Of a stretch of 64,000 nucleotides of DNA, positions 32,493 to 44,042 are shown one piece after another (position 1 is the first letter of the stretch; each line of letters begins with the position of its first letter). Both the position numbers and the translations under genes were made by a program. Under the pieces are notes generated by a model. The model saw only the letters and a list, made by a program, of their open reading frames with translations, did not search any database and was not told where the DNA came from. The stretch is from Physella acuta (lineage: Eukaryota > Mollusca > Gastropoda > Physidae), in NCBI RefSeq assembly GCF_028476545.1, contig NW_026732672.1, positions 1 to 64,000 of the forward strand. The letters run 5' to 3'.

Positions 32493-33749
32493 TTCTATCT
32501 ACACCGGGCAGTTTTGTGATGGCCACACTTACTATCTACACCGGGCAGTGTTGTGATGGGCACACTTACTATCTACACCGGGCAGTTTTGTGATGGCCAC
32601 ACTTACTATCTACACCGGGCAGTTTTGTGATGGCCACACTTACTATCTACACCGGGCAGTGTTGTGATGGACACACTATCTACACCGGGCAGGGGCAGTG
32701 TTGTGATGGGCACACTTACTATCTACACCGGGCAGTGTTGTGATGGCCACACTTACTATCTACACCGGGCAGTGTTGTGATGGGCACACTTACTATCTAC
32801 ACCGGGCAGTGTTGTGATGGGCACACTTACTATCTACACCGGGCAGTGTTGTGATGGGCACACTTACTATCTACACCGGGCAGTGTTGTGATGGGCACAC
32901 TTACTATCTACACCGGGCAGTGTTGTGATGGGCACACTTACTATCTACACCGGGCAGTGTTGTGATGGGCACACTTACTATCTACACCGGGCAGTGTTGT
33001 GATGGGCACACTTACTATCTACACCGTGCAGTGTTGTGATGGGCACACTTACTATCTACACCGGGCAGTGTTGTGATGGGAACACGTACTATCTACACCG
33101 GGCAGTGTTGTGATGGCCACACTTACTATCTACACCGGTCAGTGTTGTGATGGGCACACTTACTATCTACACCGGCCAGTTTTGTGATGGGTACACTTAC
33201 TATCTACACCGGGCATTGTTGTGATGGGCACACTCACTATCTACACCGGGCAGTTTTGTGATGGCCACACTTACTATCTACACCGGGCAGTGTTGTGATG
33301 GGCACACTTACTATCTATATCGGGCAGTTTTGTGATGGGCACACTTACTATCTATATCGGGCAGTTTTGTGATGGGCACACTTACTATCTATATCGGGCA
33401 GTTTTGTGATGGGCACACTTACTATCTATATCGGGCAGTTTTGTGATGGGCACACTTACTATCTACACCGGGCAGTGTTGTGATGGGCACACTTACTATC
33501 TATATCGGGCAGTTTTGTGATGGGCACACTTACTATCTATATCGGGCAGTTTTGTGATGGGCACACTTACTATCTATATCGGGCAGTTTTGTGATGGGCA
33601 CACTTACTATCTATATCGGGCAGTTTTGTGATGGGCACACTTACTATCTACACCGGGCAGTTTTGTGATGGGCACACTTACTATCTATATCGGGCAGTTT
33701 TGTGATGGGCACACTTACTATCTATATCGGGCAGTTTTGTGATGGGCAT
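32493..33749. repeat. 37-bp minisatellite, 34 copies
   Basis: Copies of TACTATCTACACCGGGCAGT followed by GTTGTGATGGGCACACT. A sub-type with CTATATCGGGCAGTTTTG takes over in the right third (33310-33749). The array stops in mid-unit at 33749, directly joined to a different 20-bp repeat. Confidence 0.97.
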
Positions 33750-33868
33750 AACCTACTTCATGTACTGACAACCTACTTCTGGTACTGACAACCTACTTCT
33801 GGTACTGACAACCTACTTCTGGTACTGACAACCTACTTCTGCTACTGACAACCTACCCCCACTACTGA
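33750..33868. repeat. 20-bp repeat, displaced copy of the 29.6-30.7 kb array
   Basis: Six copies of ACTGACAACCTACTTCTGGT, then the same unique sequence that follows the main array (CCACATCTACCGTCAATGAC). It is the left edge of a duplicated segment. Confidence 0.93.
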
Positions 33869-34194
33869 CCACATCTACCGTCAATGACAACTCATCAGAT
33901 ATCTCAGTAAGGCACTGACAACATGCAACCTATGTTGACAACCTGCAACCTAGAGGTTTATCTACAACCTGCAACCTAGAGGTTTATCAATATTTTCTCA
34001 CTTCTCCTCCAAGGAAAAACCCAACGATTCTTGTGCCTCCCTAACTCCCCCCTCCACCCTCTAATTACACTTCTGAACCTTGGAGCTCACACACAATAAA
34101 CGATGCAGGTAGTAGAATTAAAGAGAAGACACACTCGGAAATCAAACAGTTTTTCTATAAAGTTGTGAGTATGGGCAGCTCACAAGGGCGAGGG

Positions 34195-34377
34195 CAGTGT
34201 TTCTTCCAGACTTTTTTTTTATCCGGGGGGGGGGGGGGGGGGCACTTGATATGTTCGGGGGGTGGGGGGGGGGGTCCAATTTTTTCCGGGGGGAGGGGAA
34301 AGGGCGGACACTAGTAAAAGTATATGTTTTCTATATAAACTCCATTTCGCCCGAAGAGATGCCTGGAAGGAACTCTG
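34195..34377 (+). mobile_element. Short non-autonomous DNA transposon, CAGTGTTTCTTCCAG ends
   Basis: The left end CAGTGTTTCTTCCAG and right end CTGGAAGGAACTCTG are imperfect inverted repeats. Flanking 8-mers GGCGAGGG and GGCGACGG match at seven of eight positions. The interior has G tracts and an AAAGTATATGTTTTCTATAT block found inverted at 32176. No transposase. Confidence 0.65.
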
Positions 34378-34493
34378 GGCGACGGGGGTGGTGGTGTGGG
34401 GGGGGGGGGTTCTTCCTCTGCTTGTGTACCAGAATTATATAGTTATCCTCTCAATAACAATAAATGCGTCGTTTTGTACCTGATATTTTTTTG

Positions 34494-34860
34494 TGTGCCT
34501 ACGACTTGAAAATTACAGCGTCAATTTTCCTTGCATGTTCGCTCTAGTATTACAGTTTTCATCATCGGCTTCTGGGGACTGATACAGATTTACAATAATA
34601 ATACATTTTTCTTACTTGTAGCCTACTTTCATCCATTTAATATGGTTTACTTATACATAGATCTAATACAAAACGTATAATTACTTTTTTATTTTTAAAT
34701 CTGAAAACGCAAGTGTATAATATAATTGCGATTCTACGATCCGAAAATTCGTTTTTTTTTCTTTGTTTTTCAATAGGGTGGTTTGATAGAGTACGGGTGT
34801 ATAATTTGAGCTGAAATAAATTGGGGATTTAAAGAAAGAGACAGATAATATTATTTTTCT
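34494..34860 (-). mobile_element. Interspersed repeat R1, copy 3
   Basis: Same left end (GCCTACGACTTG.AAATTACAGCG), then CATCATCGGCTTCTGG, the GGTTTACTTATACATAGATC block and the TACGGGTGTATAA block, so it is the longest R1 copy. Confidence 0.7.
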
Positions 34861-34862
34861 TA

Positions 34863-35560
34863 TTTTTTTTTTGATGACATGTAATGTAATTGAAAAATAA
34901 ATGCAAATTTAAAACCATTCAAAATGAAATAACTTCTATACAATAATCTCCAATCTTTGTGCTTTTCTGCTGCTCTTCAAATTTTCTCTTCAGCTCTGCT
35001 AACATTCCTTGTAAGGCTTTACATTCTAGCTGTGAAATGTGTCATGTTAGTGATCTGTTGATGTAGAGATACAATAACCTCGTCAGCGTCCTCCGCCAAC
35101 TTGAGCTGCTAAAATGTCTGTCAATGAGTGCATTCAGCCAATGTATAACCTGTGCTAGTGAAGCTGGTCATCTTCCTGAACACATGACCAAATCAACAGG
35201 AACTGTAAGTACTGGATCAAAATCAAAACAATGTCAAAGGACATGGCTCTGACTTCTTCTTGCAAGAACTGGGGACTGAACTTTTGACTCATCATTCCAT
35301 TTAAGATGAAGCATTTCTTGTTGGTGAAAGTGGACGACACTGTGTTGAGCCCAGGGAACCCCAGCTGCAATATCAGCTTCCTGCAAGTCTTTAGTTCCAT
35401 CCTCTATCTGCTGCTCATTCAACTGAAGAATCCAATCAACACTTTTAATAATACAGGCCTCTGAGAAGTCATTTAAATTCTGTGGTAGTCTTGGCAGTTT
35501 AGATAAATCACCATCCTGTATACAACACTCCACAGCTTGCTTGTCATTTACTGACATTAT
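34863..35560 (-). pseudogene. Decayed retrocopy of an unidentified protein gene
   Basis: On the minus strand an ATG at 35557 opens a 107-codon frame (MSVNDKQAVECCIQDGDLSK...). Protein-like sequence continues in changing frames, for example FTNKKCFILNGMMSQKFSPQ near 35330 and LAELKRKFEEQQKSTKIGDY near 34950. At least two frame changes and several stops are needed to follow it, so it is disrupted. It ends in ten A on the minus strand (T run 34863-34872), and no introns interrupt it, which together suggest a processed pseudogene. I do not recognise the parent. A degraded transposon protein is the alternative. No clear target duplication was found. Confidence 0.45.
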
Positions 35561-35619
35561 GAAAATATGTGGGTTTTAATTGTGAGACAAGATTTTAAAA
35601 CCTCGAGTGACCACTAGCA

Positions 35620-36487
35620 CAGGGGTCGGCAACCTTTTGAGACGAAAGAGCCAAAAGTTACAATTTACAAAATTTCCCAGTTTTTAAAGAGCCACTAACA
35701 TTATTTTTCCAATATTCTGTTATTTGATTAGAATTAAGTAAATAAATTTAATTGTTTATTTGAAATAAATAACGTTAAATATGAACTAATATTGATTCAT
35801 AGAAAAACATGTTTCGCACAAAAAAGTGTTTTAGCTAGCTGTTCTGATTAAGTTAGTTATCAAATAATATAACTATAGTACAATCCCAATCCACTTTAGA
35901 AACCAATAACTTTGTTTTTTCTTTCTTTACGGACACCACTGGCTCAGGAGGTGTCTCACATAGCCAAGCAACCCTCAACTCTGACTAACTGGCTTGGATA
36001 TCGGTTTGATAACTTAATCGGTCGCTTCTGTCCTTCGGTTCTCACAGGGCTTATATTCCACCCCACTTGTTCCCCACAGTCCAGTACCTGGCTCCACCGT
36101 AGGAAACTAATAACTAAAATACTTCGGTAGAGGGATGCATTCTGAATAAAATAACATTCCCCATTAACGATATTCGAATAAGTCGGCACTTCAGCAGTGG
36201 CAAGCATGGAATAGTCGCCACGGGGCTGGCTACAGCACGGCTGTTGGGTCGGGCCTGGTGCCAAAGGGGCTGTCAGCTGTCCATTTACTTTCTACCTCAC
36301 CTATTCTCACTGTTCTCTGATGAGTTTTTTAATCCTATTTAAGTTGTTTTTGTTTACAGTATAATATTTTTATGAGTTTAGTAAATGAAATAATACCATT
36401 ATTAATCTTTGTGCATGAACTCGAGAGCCGCAACTTGACATCAAAAGAGCCGCATGCGGCTCGCGAGCCGCAGGTTGCCGACCCCTG
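35620..36487. mobile_element. hAT-type non-autonomous transposon, perfect 8-bp TSD (CACTAGCA)
   Basis: An 868-bp element. The left end CAGGGGTCGGCAACCT is the exact inverted match of the right end AGGTTGCCGACCCCTG. CACTAGCA flanks both sides (35612-35619 and 36488-36495), a perfect 8-bp target duplication. Subterminal AAGAGCC/GAGCCGC words recur, as in other hAT elements. Open frames inside (35912-36130 plus, 35956-36264 minus) do not resemble a transposase, so it was moved in trans. The perfect duplication suggests moderate or low age. Confidence 0.95.
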
Positions 36488-36499
36488 CACTAGCACCAT

Positions 36500-36870
36500 G
36501 TTATAAAAGTAAATTCAGCTTAATGTTTTCAAAATAAGCATAACAACCAGCACAACAATTATCTATCGGATTTTTTTTTTATTATAAAAATAAAATAGTT
36601 AAAAATCTAAAAGTTTTCCATTTTAAATAGAGTAAAATGCTAAATTCAAATTTTACAGCTTATAAAAATCAGACATATATTATACAAATAATTTAATACT
36701 CCTTTTTTTATATATTAATAAAAACGCTATGTTTTATATTCTCACTATTAAAACTCTTGAAAAAAATTCAAACCACTTTTGGAACCATAATAATAGTTGC
36801 CCCCCTTGGTTTGATTTTCTATTTAGGAAATAAATAACGTAGTTTTAGAATCAACATAAAGCAAAAAAAA
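36500..36870. repeat. Right part of duplicated segment (paralogous to 31640-32060)
   Basis: Shared blocks in order include CAAACCACTTTTGGAACCAT, GGTTTGATTTTCTATT.AGGAA and AGAATCAACATA.AG.AAAA. Both copies end next to an A run. Confidence 0.75.
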
Positions 36871-36884
36871 AATCTTAAACTAAT

Positions 36885-36885
<1 letters not shown>

Positions 36886-36965
<80 letters not shown>

Positions 36966-36969
36966 TATA
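36886..36969. repeat. (TA)n microsatellite
   Basis: About 37 TA dinucleotides, with one C near the right end. Confidence 0.97.
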
Positions 36970-37029
36970 ATTTATATTTATATAGTGGTACCTGGAGATA
37001 CAAATCAAATTAGTTTAAATTTACCAGTT

Positions 37030-37335
37030 TTTAAATTTCTCGTATATAGAGTATTGAGGAAGTATTGTAATCGTGCACAAAAATCACATGAAATTTTGAC
37101 AGTTTTCATCGCATTACACCTCAGTACTTCATCATATACGGAGTATAGGGGACTTATTTAAATCACAGATTTATCAAAATTTCAGCGTTCTATGCGTAAT
37201 AGAGTCGGGAAAACTGGGCTTTGTAAATTCTGTCCGTATGTCTGTGTGTGTGATTGTGTGTATGTGTGTGTGTGTCTATGATAACTTGAGTGCCGTTACA
37301 GCTAAGTTGATGAAATTTCGTATACAAGTTTTATA
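37030..37335. repeat. Probable interspersed repeat with imperfect inverted blocks
   Basis: CGTATATAGAGTATTGAGGA and GTACTTCATCATATACGGAG are imperfect inverted matches 70 bp apart. GATAACTTGAGTGCCGTTAC and GATGAAATTTCGTATACAAG follow a TGTG tract, a layout I have seen as a common invertebrate repeat. Family not assigned. Confidence 0.4.
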
Positions 37336-37352
37336 TCTATATAAATAAATAA

Positions 37353-37563
<211 letters not shown>

Positions 37564-38049
37564 TTTGTGTATGTCTATTTATTCCCCCCCCCCCCATCGA
37601 CACATCCCCACACACCGCTCTCGGGTTTAATCCTAGTTCCCCACTACCGTTCAACCCCCACAAAGGGGAGGTAACTATTTTAAAAAGGAATAAAACTTCT
37701 AAAAGCTTGGACGTATTATTTTCCCATACAGATTGGCCGCATCATAGAGCTCATATGTGATGTTATCTGTGTAAAATATCTGTGTGACTACGAATGTCAA
37801 CACTAAACCAAGGCGACAGATCAAGGAAATCGCAGTCAGCTGTAAGCAGATAATACAAGTTTCATTTCCTGGTGGGCTTTACTATTCACTAGCCATGACT
37901 TCAAGTAATCTTAGAGATGAAACCCACTTTTTCAACTGTTTCGTGACGTCACGTCCTCTCTCTCTAGGCCACTGTTGAGAGGAGACTGTAATGCAGGGAG
38001 AGAACTGCATTAGGGAGTTAAACTTATAAGGGAGAGGACTGCATATGGG

Positions 38050-38290
38050 GAGGTGTGTACAAGTGAAATGACAGAACAAGGGAGACATCTATATAAGGGA
38101 GATGACTGTATAAGGGAGACGTCTATATAAGGGAGATGACTGTATGAGGGAGACGTCTATATAAGGGAGATGACTGTATGAGGGAGACGTCTATATAAGG
38201 GAGATGACTGTATGAGGGGGACGTCTATATAAGGGAGATGACTGTATAAGGGAGATGACTGTATAAGGGAGATTAATATGCAGGGGAGCC
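38050..38290. repeat. 34-bp minisatellite, about six copies
   Basis: Copies of GGGAGACGTCTATATAAGGG followed by AGATGACTGTATGA. Related GGGAGA words extend left to about 37998. Confidence 0.92.
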
Positions 38291-38729
38291 TCGTGTAACA
38301 GGGAGATAACTTCGCTAGGATACAGATGTCTGTGAAGATGGCGAAGATTAAAAAAAGTAAGGCCGGATATTAAAAGTTTTGAAATGAAAACCTTTGCCCC
38401 AGTGGAGATGTCGATGGCATTTTAAAACTAATCCCAGATGGCTTAAAAATTGAAGATTTTACCAAATGCAGAGATATTCACTATAAAACTTACACGTGTA
38501 CCAATGGTTTCTATTGCCCAAAAGCCGATTCAAGTTCCTCTAAAAATTCGCTATAAATAGACAAATAAAAAGGGCTTTAAAAAAAATCAAGTCTGTTAAA
38601 ATGTCCAAATAAGACATGGTCCTGTCGTCCTGTCGTCCAACTAGGACATGGTCCTGTCATCCTACTATAACCGGGTTTTGTCAACCTACTAGGACATAGT
38701 CCCACTTGGACATAGGCTGCCTTCTTGTG

Positions 38730-39286
38730 CTAGTTTCTCCAACTGTCCCAGTGGTAACCCATCTTTCTTGTGCTAGTTTCTCCAACTGTCCCCAGTAGTA
38801 ACCCATCTTTCTTGTGCTAGTTTCTCCAACTGTCCCCATTGGTAGCCCATCTTTCTTGTGCTAGTTTCTCCAACTGTCCCCAGTGGTAACCCATCTTTCT
38901 TGTGCTAGTTTCTCCAACTGTCCCAGTGGTAACCCATCTTTCTTGTTCTAGTTTCTCCAACTGTCCCCATTGGTAACCCATCTTTCTTGTGCTAGTTTCT
39001 CCAACTGTCCCCAGTGGTAGCCCATCTTTCTTGTGCTAGTTTCTCCAACTGTCCCCAGTGGTAGCCCATCTTTCTTGTGTTAGTTTCTCCATCTGTCCCA
39101 GTGGTAACCCATCTTTCTTGTGCTAGTTTCTCCAGCTGTCCCCAGTGGTAACCCATCTTTCTTGTGCTAGTTTCTCCAACTGTCCCCAGTGGTAGCCCAT
39201 CTTTCTTGTGTTAGTTTCTCCATCTGTCCCAGTGGTAACCCATCTTTCTTGTGCTAGTTTCTCCAGCTGTCCCATTGGTAGCCCAT
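38730..39286. repeat. 44-bp minisatellite, 13 copies
   Basis: Copies of CTTGTGCTAGTTTCTCCAAC, TGTCCCCAGTGG and TAACCCATCTTT. A 43-bp form has CCCAG for CCCCAG. A three-unit block with TTAGTTTCTCCATC is repeated at 39080 and 39210. Confidence 0.95.
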
Positions 39287-40167
39287 CCTGGCCGCATTGT
39301 AGGTTGTCTATGTGACGTGTAGAAAGAAATATGACGTTTTATCATATCAGGGGACCCGATACTTATTTTTTTTAGTGACGGTTTCTGGGTAATTTTCTAA
39401 TGGACGCCCTATGTGAAGTCAGCCTCAAGAAACAAGGTGAAGGTCTTCTTCAGACGTTAGCTGCTTAGCTCAGCTTCAGACCTTAGCTCCGTTTCAGACT
39501 TTGTAGCTCTCCTTCAAACTGAAATTGAAAAAGCACGGCGAATTGACTGGCACTACGCATACGCAGACGGGAATAGATGACCGAGTTAATCACAGAGACC
39601 TAGCGGCAGTCAAGAGGATATTAGCTCGAGATCTCGCCACGAGACTTCACGAGAGTTAGAGACGAGACTTTATTGCCGCGATCTCTCGCCAAAATGACGT
39701 AACAGGCTGTATTAAAGAAACTTTTTTTGCCCCAAATATTCAGCTTTTTTCCCCAGTGATTTTGATACGAATTTTTTAAAAGATTTTTAAAAAGTAGATT
39801 GTATTCACCAATTATACAGAAAGCTGAAAAAAAAAGTTTCACTGATTGTTTCTTTCACGTCTGCTGATTGCCATGTTACGCCATTGTGGGGCGGGTGTAA
39901 TTCCATTACCGATGTCATTGACAGAACAGGGTGATTGTAGCGAGTATCTCGGTAAGTGATTGATGGAAGATGATTGATACAGTTTGGTTATAGATGGATC
40001 TTCTATAGGATAAAAGTTTGATTATAGATGGATCACCTATAAGATAATTGGTACAAATTGGTTATAGGTTGATGTTCTATTGGATAAAAAGTTTGATTAT
40101 AGATGAATCCACTTAGAGGCTAAAGACTTGACTTAATCCTCATTACTCTTTGTGGAGCATATGTTCC
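39287..40167. other. Spacer with a degenerate GATTATAGATGGATC repeat
   Basis: No gene is seen. At 39975-40120 four diverged units contain TTGATTATAGATGGATC and TATAGGATAAAA. Confidence 0.55.
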
Positions 40168-40365
40168 CAGTGGCGTAGGCAGGGGGGGGGGGGGGTTAGG
40201 GGGGGACATAAACCCCCCATAGACCCCTCGGTATATATAAAAAGTATAAGGGGGGTGCAAATCGAAAGTTTGAGGGGGGGGGGGGGGGGTGGAAATAGAA
40301 AGTTTGTCCCCGAGTAAAAATTGGACCCCCCCCCCCCCCTTGAGACGATCCTGGCTACGCCACTG
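40168..40365. mobile_element. Short DNA transposon, perfect 8-bp TSD (TATGTTCC)
   Basis: A 198-bp element. The left end CAGTGGCGTAGGCAGG is the inverted match of the right end CCTGGCTACGCCACTG at 15 of 16 bases. TATGTTCC flanks both sides (40160-40167 and 40366-40373) exactly. The interior has three poly-G/C tracts and an AATCGAAAGTTTGAGGGG block shared with 5081-5386. No coding frame of its own. Confidence 0.93.
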
Positions 40366-40392
40366 TATGTTCCCAACCATAACCTTAGAGGC

Positions 40393-40490
40393 TATAAAAA
40401 TGTAAAGTTCCCTTTCAAACCTGAAGGTCTATAGGGCAGTAGAGTTCACTTGTTTCTGTGACCTCATACGAAGAGATAGTGTGGTCAGCA
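40393..40490 (-). mobile_element. SINE 3' fragment
   Basis: On the minus strand GTCACAGAAACAAGTGAAC, CTGCCCTATAGACC and TTCAGGTTTGAAAGGGAAC follow one another, matching the tail of the SINE at 17318-17525 and the molluscan SINE layout I know. Confidence 0.65.
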
Positions 40491-41367
40491 CTGTTCCCAG
40501 CAGAGGCTATATGGTTGATTGTAATCATCATGTTCCTGTTCCTTAAACCCCGAGTTCCTTAAAAAAACATTTGACAATTTAAAATAAATAAATTTATTCC
40601 ATAGATTTAACATTGCCGACTGTATAAAAACTATGTATTGTCTAAATCTAAAAGGTTAGTTGCCAAGTTGATTTAAAATATATTCAGTTTGTTTATGAAC
40701 TCTCTCTCTCTCTCTCTGTGGGGGTGGGGGGGGGGAGAGAGATGTAGTTATGTTGGGTGGGAAGGTAGCTGTGTGTGTGATGACCAAAATAACAGTTAAA
40801 TGTATCTAAACATTCGTCCATGACTTCACTTCAACCACCAAAGTTAAAACAAACAAGAGAGAGTCGTTAAACTATTTAAAAAAAAACCTTTGTCACATTT
40901 CTGTGGTAGTCACATCTGGTTCGTTGTGTTTTTTTTCAGCGCGTTAATTAGATTCAATTGGAAAATGACGAAAAAGAAAAAAACAACATGACTTTTTTTT
41001 TTCGCGTGTTTTGTTTAAGATTTTCCCTTGATGTAATTCTACGCAAAAAATCAATGAGGCAAAATTCAAAGATCGAGATTTTTTTTTTGTATTACTAAAG
41101 ATGATTGTAGAAATCGGGTCTTGTATCCTATACGTTAGTATAAAGTATAAATGTGAGGTTTGAATATAAAATGTAAAAAGACGAAACTGTTTATAAACTA
41201 ATTTGATCATGACATACTATCTCCAAATTATTCATCTTGCGATTGTTGTATGATCTTGTTGGAGACTGTTGTATGATCATGTTAGTGACTGACGATTGTG
41301 TCCAGAAGATTGTGCTGAGCACATAATCTGAGACAAAGAACTAGTTGCAAACCCTAACTTGCTACAA
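40491..41367. other. AT-rich spacer
   Basis: No gene is recognised. Contains a TCTC/GGGG patch at 40700-40740. Confidence 0.55.
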
Positions 41368-43365
41368 GCCGTTCCTAGTTTGGGTTGACCTCTTATGAAT
41401 TACGTCCCTAGTTTGGGTTGACCTCTTATGAATTACGTCCCTAGTTTGGGTTGACCTCTTATGAATTACGTCCCTAGTTTGGGTTGACCTCTTATGAATT
41501 ACGTCCCTAGTTTGGGTTGACCTCTTATGAATTACGTCCCTAGTTTGGGTTGACCTCTTATGAATTACGTCCCTAGTTTGGGTTGACCTCTTATGAATTA
41601 CGCTACTAGGTTGGGTTGACCTCTTATGAATTACGCTCCTAGTTTGGGTTGACCTCTTATGAATTACGTCCCTAGTTTGGGTTGACCTCTTATGAATTAC
41701 GTCCCTAGTTTGGGTTGACCTCTTATGAATTACGTCCCTAGTTTGGGTTGACCTCTTATGAATTACGTCCCTAGTTTGGGTTGACCTCTTATGAATTACG
41801 CTACTAGGTTGGGTTGACCTCTTATGAATTACGCTCCTAGTTTGGGTTGACCTCTTATGAATTACGTCCCTAGTTTGGGTTGACCTCTTATGAATTACGT
41901 CCCTAGTTTGGGTTGACCTCTCATGAATTACGTCCCTAGTTTGGGTTGACCTCTTGTGAATTACGTCCTAGGTTGGGTTGACCTCTTATGAATTACGCTC
42001 CTAGTTTGGGTTGACCTCTTATGAATTACGTCCCTAGTTTGGGTTGACCTCTTGTGAATTACGTCCTAGGTTGGGTTGACCTCTTATGAATTACGTCCCT
42101 AGTTTGGGTTGACCTCTTATGAATTACGTCCCTAGTTTGGGTTGACCTCTTGTGAATTACGTCCTAGGTTGGGTTGACCTCTTATGAATTACGTCCCTAG
42201 TTTGGGTTGACCTCTCATGAATTACGTCCCTAGTTTGGGTTGACCTCTTGTGAATTACGTCCTAGGTTGGGTTGACCTCTTATGAATTACGTCCCTAGTT
42301 TGGGTTGACCTCTCATGAATTACGTCCCTAGTTTGGGTTGACCTCTTGTGAATTACGTCCTAGGTTGGGTTGACCTCTTATGAATTACGCTCCTAGTTTG
42401 GGTTGACCTCTTATGAATTACGTCCCTAGTTTGGGTTGACCTCTTATGAATTACGTCCCTAGTTTGGGTTGACCTCTCATGAATTACGTCCCTAGTTTGG
42501 GTTGACCTCTTGTGAATTACGTCCTAGGTTGGGTTGACCTCTTATGAATTACGTCCCTAGTTTGGGTTGACCTCTCATGAATTACGTCCCTAGTTTGGGT
42601 TGACCTCTTGTGAATTACGTCCTAGGTTGGGTTGACCTCTTATGAATTACGTCCCTAGTTTGGGTTGACCTCTTATGAATTACGTCCCTAGTTTGGGTTG
42701 ACCTCTTGTGAATTACGTCCTAGGTTGGGTTGACCTCTTATGAATTACGTCCCTAGTTTGGGTTGACCTCTCATGAATTACGTCCCTAGTTTGGGTTGAC
42801 CTCTTGTGAATTACGTCCTAGGTTGGGTTGACCTCTTATGAATTACACTCCTAGTTTGGGTTGACCTCTTATGAATTACGTCCCTAGTTTGGGTTGACCT
42901 CTTATGAATTACACTCCTAGTTTGGGTTGACCTCTTATGAATTACGCTCCTAGTTTGGGTTGACCTCTTATGAATTACGCTCCTAGTTTGGGTTGACCTC
43001 TTATGAATTACGCTCCTAGTTTGGGTTGACCTCTTATGAATTACGCTCCTAGTTTGGGTTGACCTCTTATGAATTACGCTCCTAGTTTGGGTTGACCTCT
43101 TATGAATTACGCTCCTAGTTTGGGTTGACCTCTTATGAATTACGTCCCTAGTTTGGGTTGACCTCTTATGAATTACGCTCCTAGTTTGGTTTGACCTCTT
43201 ATGAATTACGTCCCTAGTTTGGGTTGACCTCTTATGAATTACGCTCCTAGTTTGGTTTGACCTCTTATGAATTACGTCCCTAGTTTGGTTTGACCTCTTA
43301 TGAATTACGTCCCTAGTTTGGGTTGACCTCTTATGAATTACGCTCCTAGTTTGGGTTGACCTCCA
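41368..43365. repeat. 33-bp minisatellite, ~60 copies, with 98-bp higher-order repeat
   Basis: Copies of TTTGGGTTGACCTCTTATGA followed by ATTACGTCCCTAG. Unit types differ in CTTATG/CTCATG/CTTGTG and in CGTCCCTAG/CGCTCCTAG/CGTCCTAGG. From about 41900 to 42840 the types follow the order TTATG, TCATG, TTGTG with lengths 33+33+32, a 98-bp higher-order unit copied several times. The right third is a run of one type (CGCTCCTAG). The minus frame of 188 codons is an 11-residue periodic translation and not a gene. Confidence 0.97.
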
Positions 43366-43848
43366 GGTAATGAACAAGTCTTTAGGATAAATCGTCGTTT
43401 ATAATTCTTTAAGCCCTGTTACGACTGGGCTGTTTAATGACGGCTAGAGACGATGGTCGTTTATCATCAAGGTTTGAGGCTATGGCGGTCATATCAAGGG
43501 GGGGGGGGGGGGGGGGTCGGTTCTTATGGGGGTCTGGGGTTGTAAGCCGATATCCCCTTGCGATAAGTACACAGGATGGGAGGAGAATGGGGGGTGGGAT
43601 ATACCATCGGATTGGAGGAGGGGGACGCATCATTAGATAGGAGGAGGGTGTCAGACACTGCAGGGAAGGGGAGACCTTCAAATATTTAACTGTAAGGGGG
43701 GGGGGGGGGGTTAGTGCCACTACACTGAATGGATAGGGTGGAAACAACGTTGAGTGTGGGGGTGGGTGGAGGGAGTATTAGAACTGACATCACTATTGAT
43801 GTGGAATTTTTTTTTTATTAAGTTGAAAAGACGCTGGCTTAAACTAGG
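43366..43848. other. Spacer with G tracts
   Basis: G runs at 43497-43516 and 43697-43710. No gene. Confidence 0.55.
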
Positions 43849-44042
43849 AACGGTTTGAATATAAACGTAATTACATCATGAAAACATGGAAATGTTAACG
43901 GTTTGAATATAAACGTAATTACATCATGAAAACATGGAAATGTTAACGGTTTGAATATAAACGTAATTACATGATGAAAACATGGACATGTTAACGGTTT
44001 GAGTATAAACGTAATTACATCATGAAAACATGGAAATGTTAA
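43849..44042. repeat. 48-bp minisatellite, four copies
   Basis: Four near-identical copies of AACGGTTTGAATATAAACGT, AATTACATCATGAAAAC and ATGGAAATGTT. Confidence 0.95.

Noticed and set aside
41368-43365. CRISPR array (direct repeats of 33 bp)
   Set aside because: There are no unique spacers and no cas genes; units are directly joined, and the window is eukaryotic.
42811-43377. Minus-strand 188-codon frame with NQTRDVIHKRS repeats
   Set aside because: The 33-bp unit is 11 codons, so the open frame follows from the repeat length; only one stop-free frame with no start context or splice sites.
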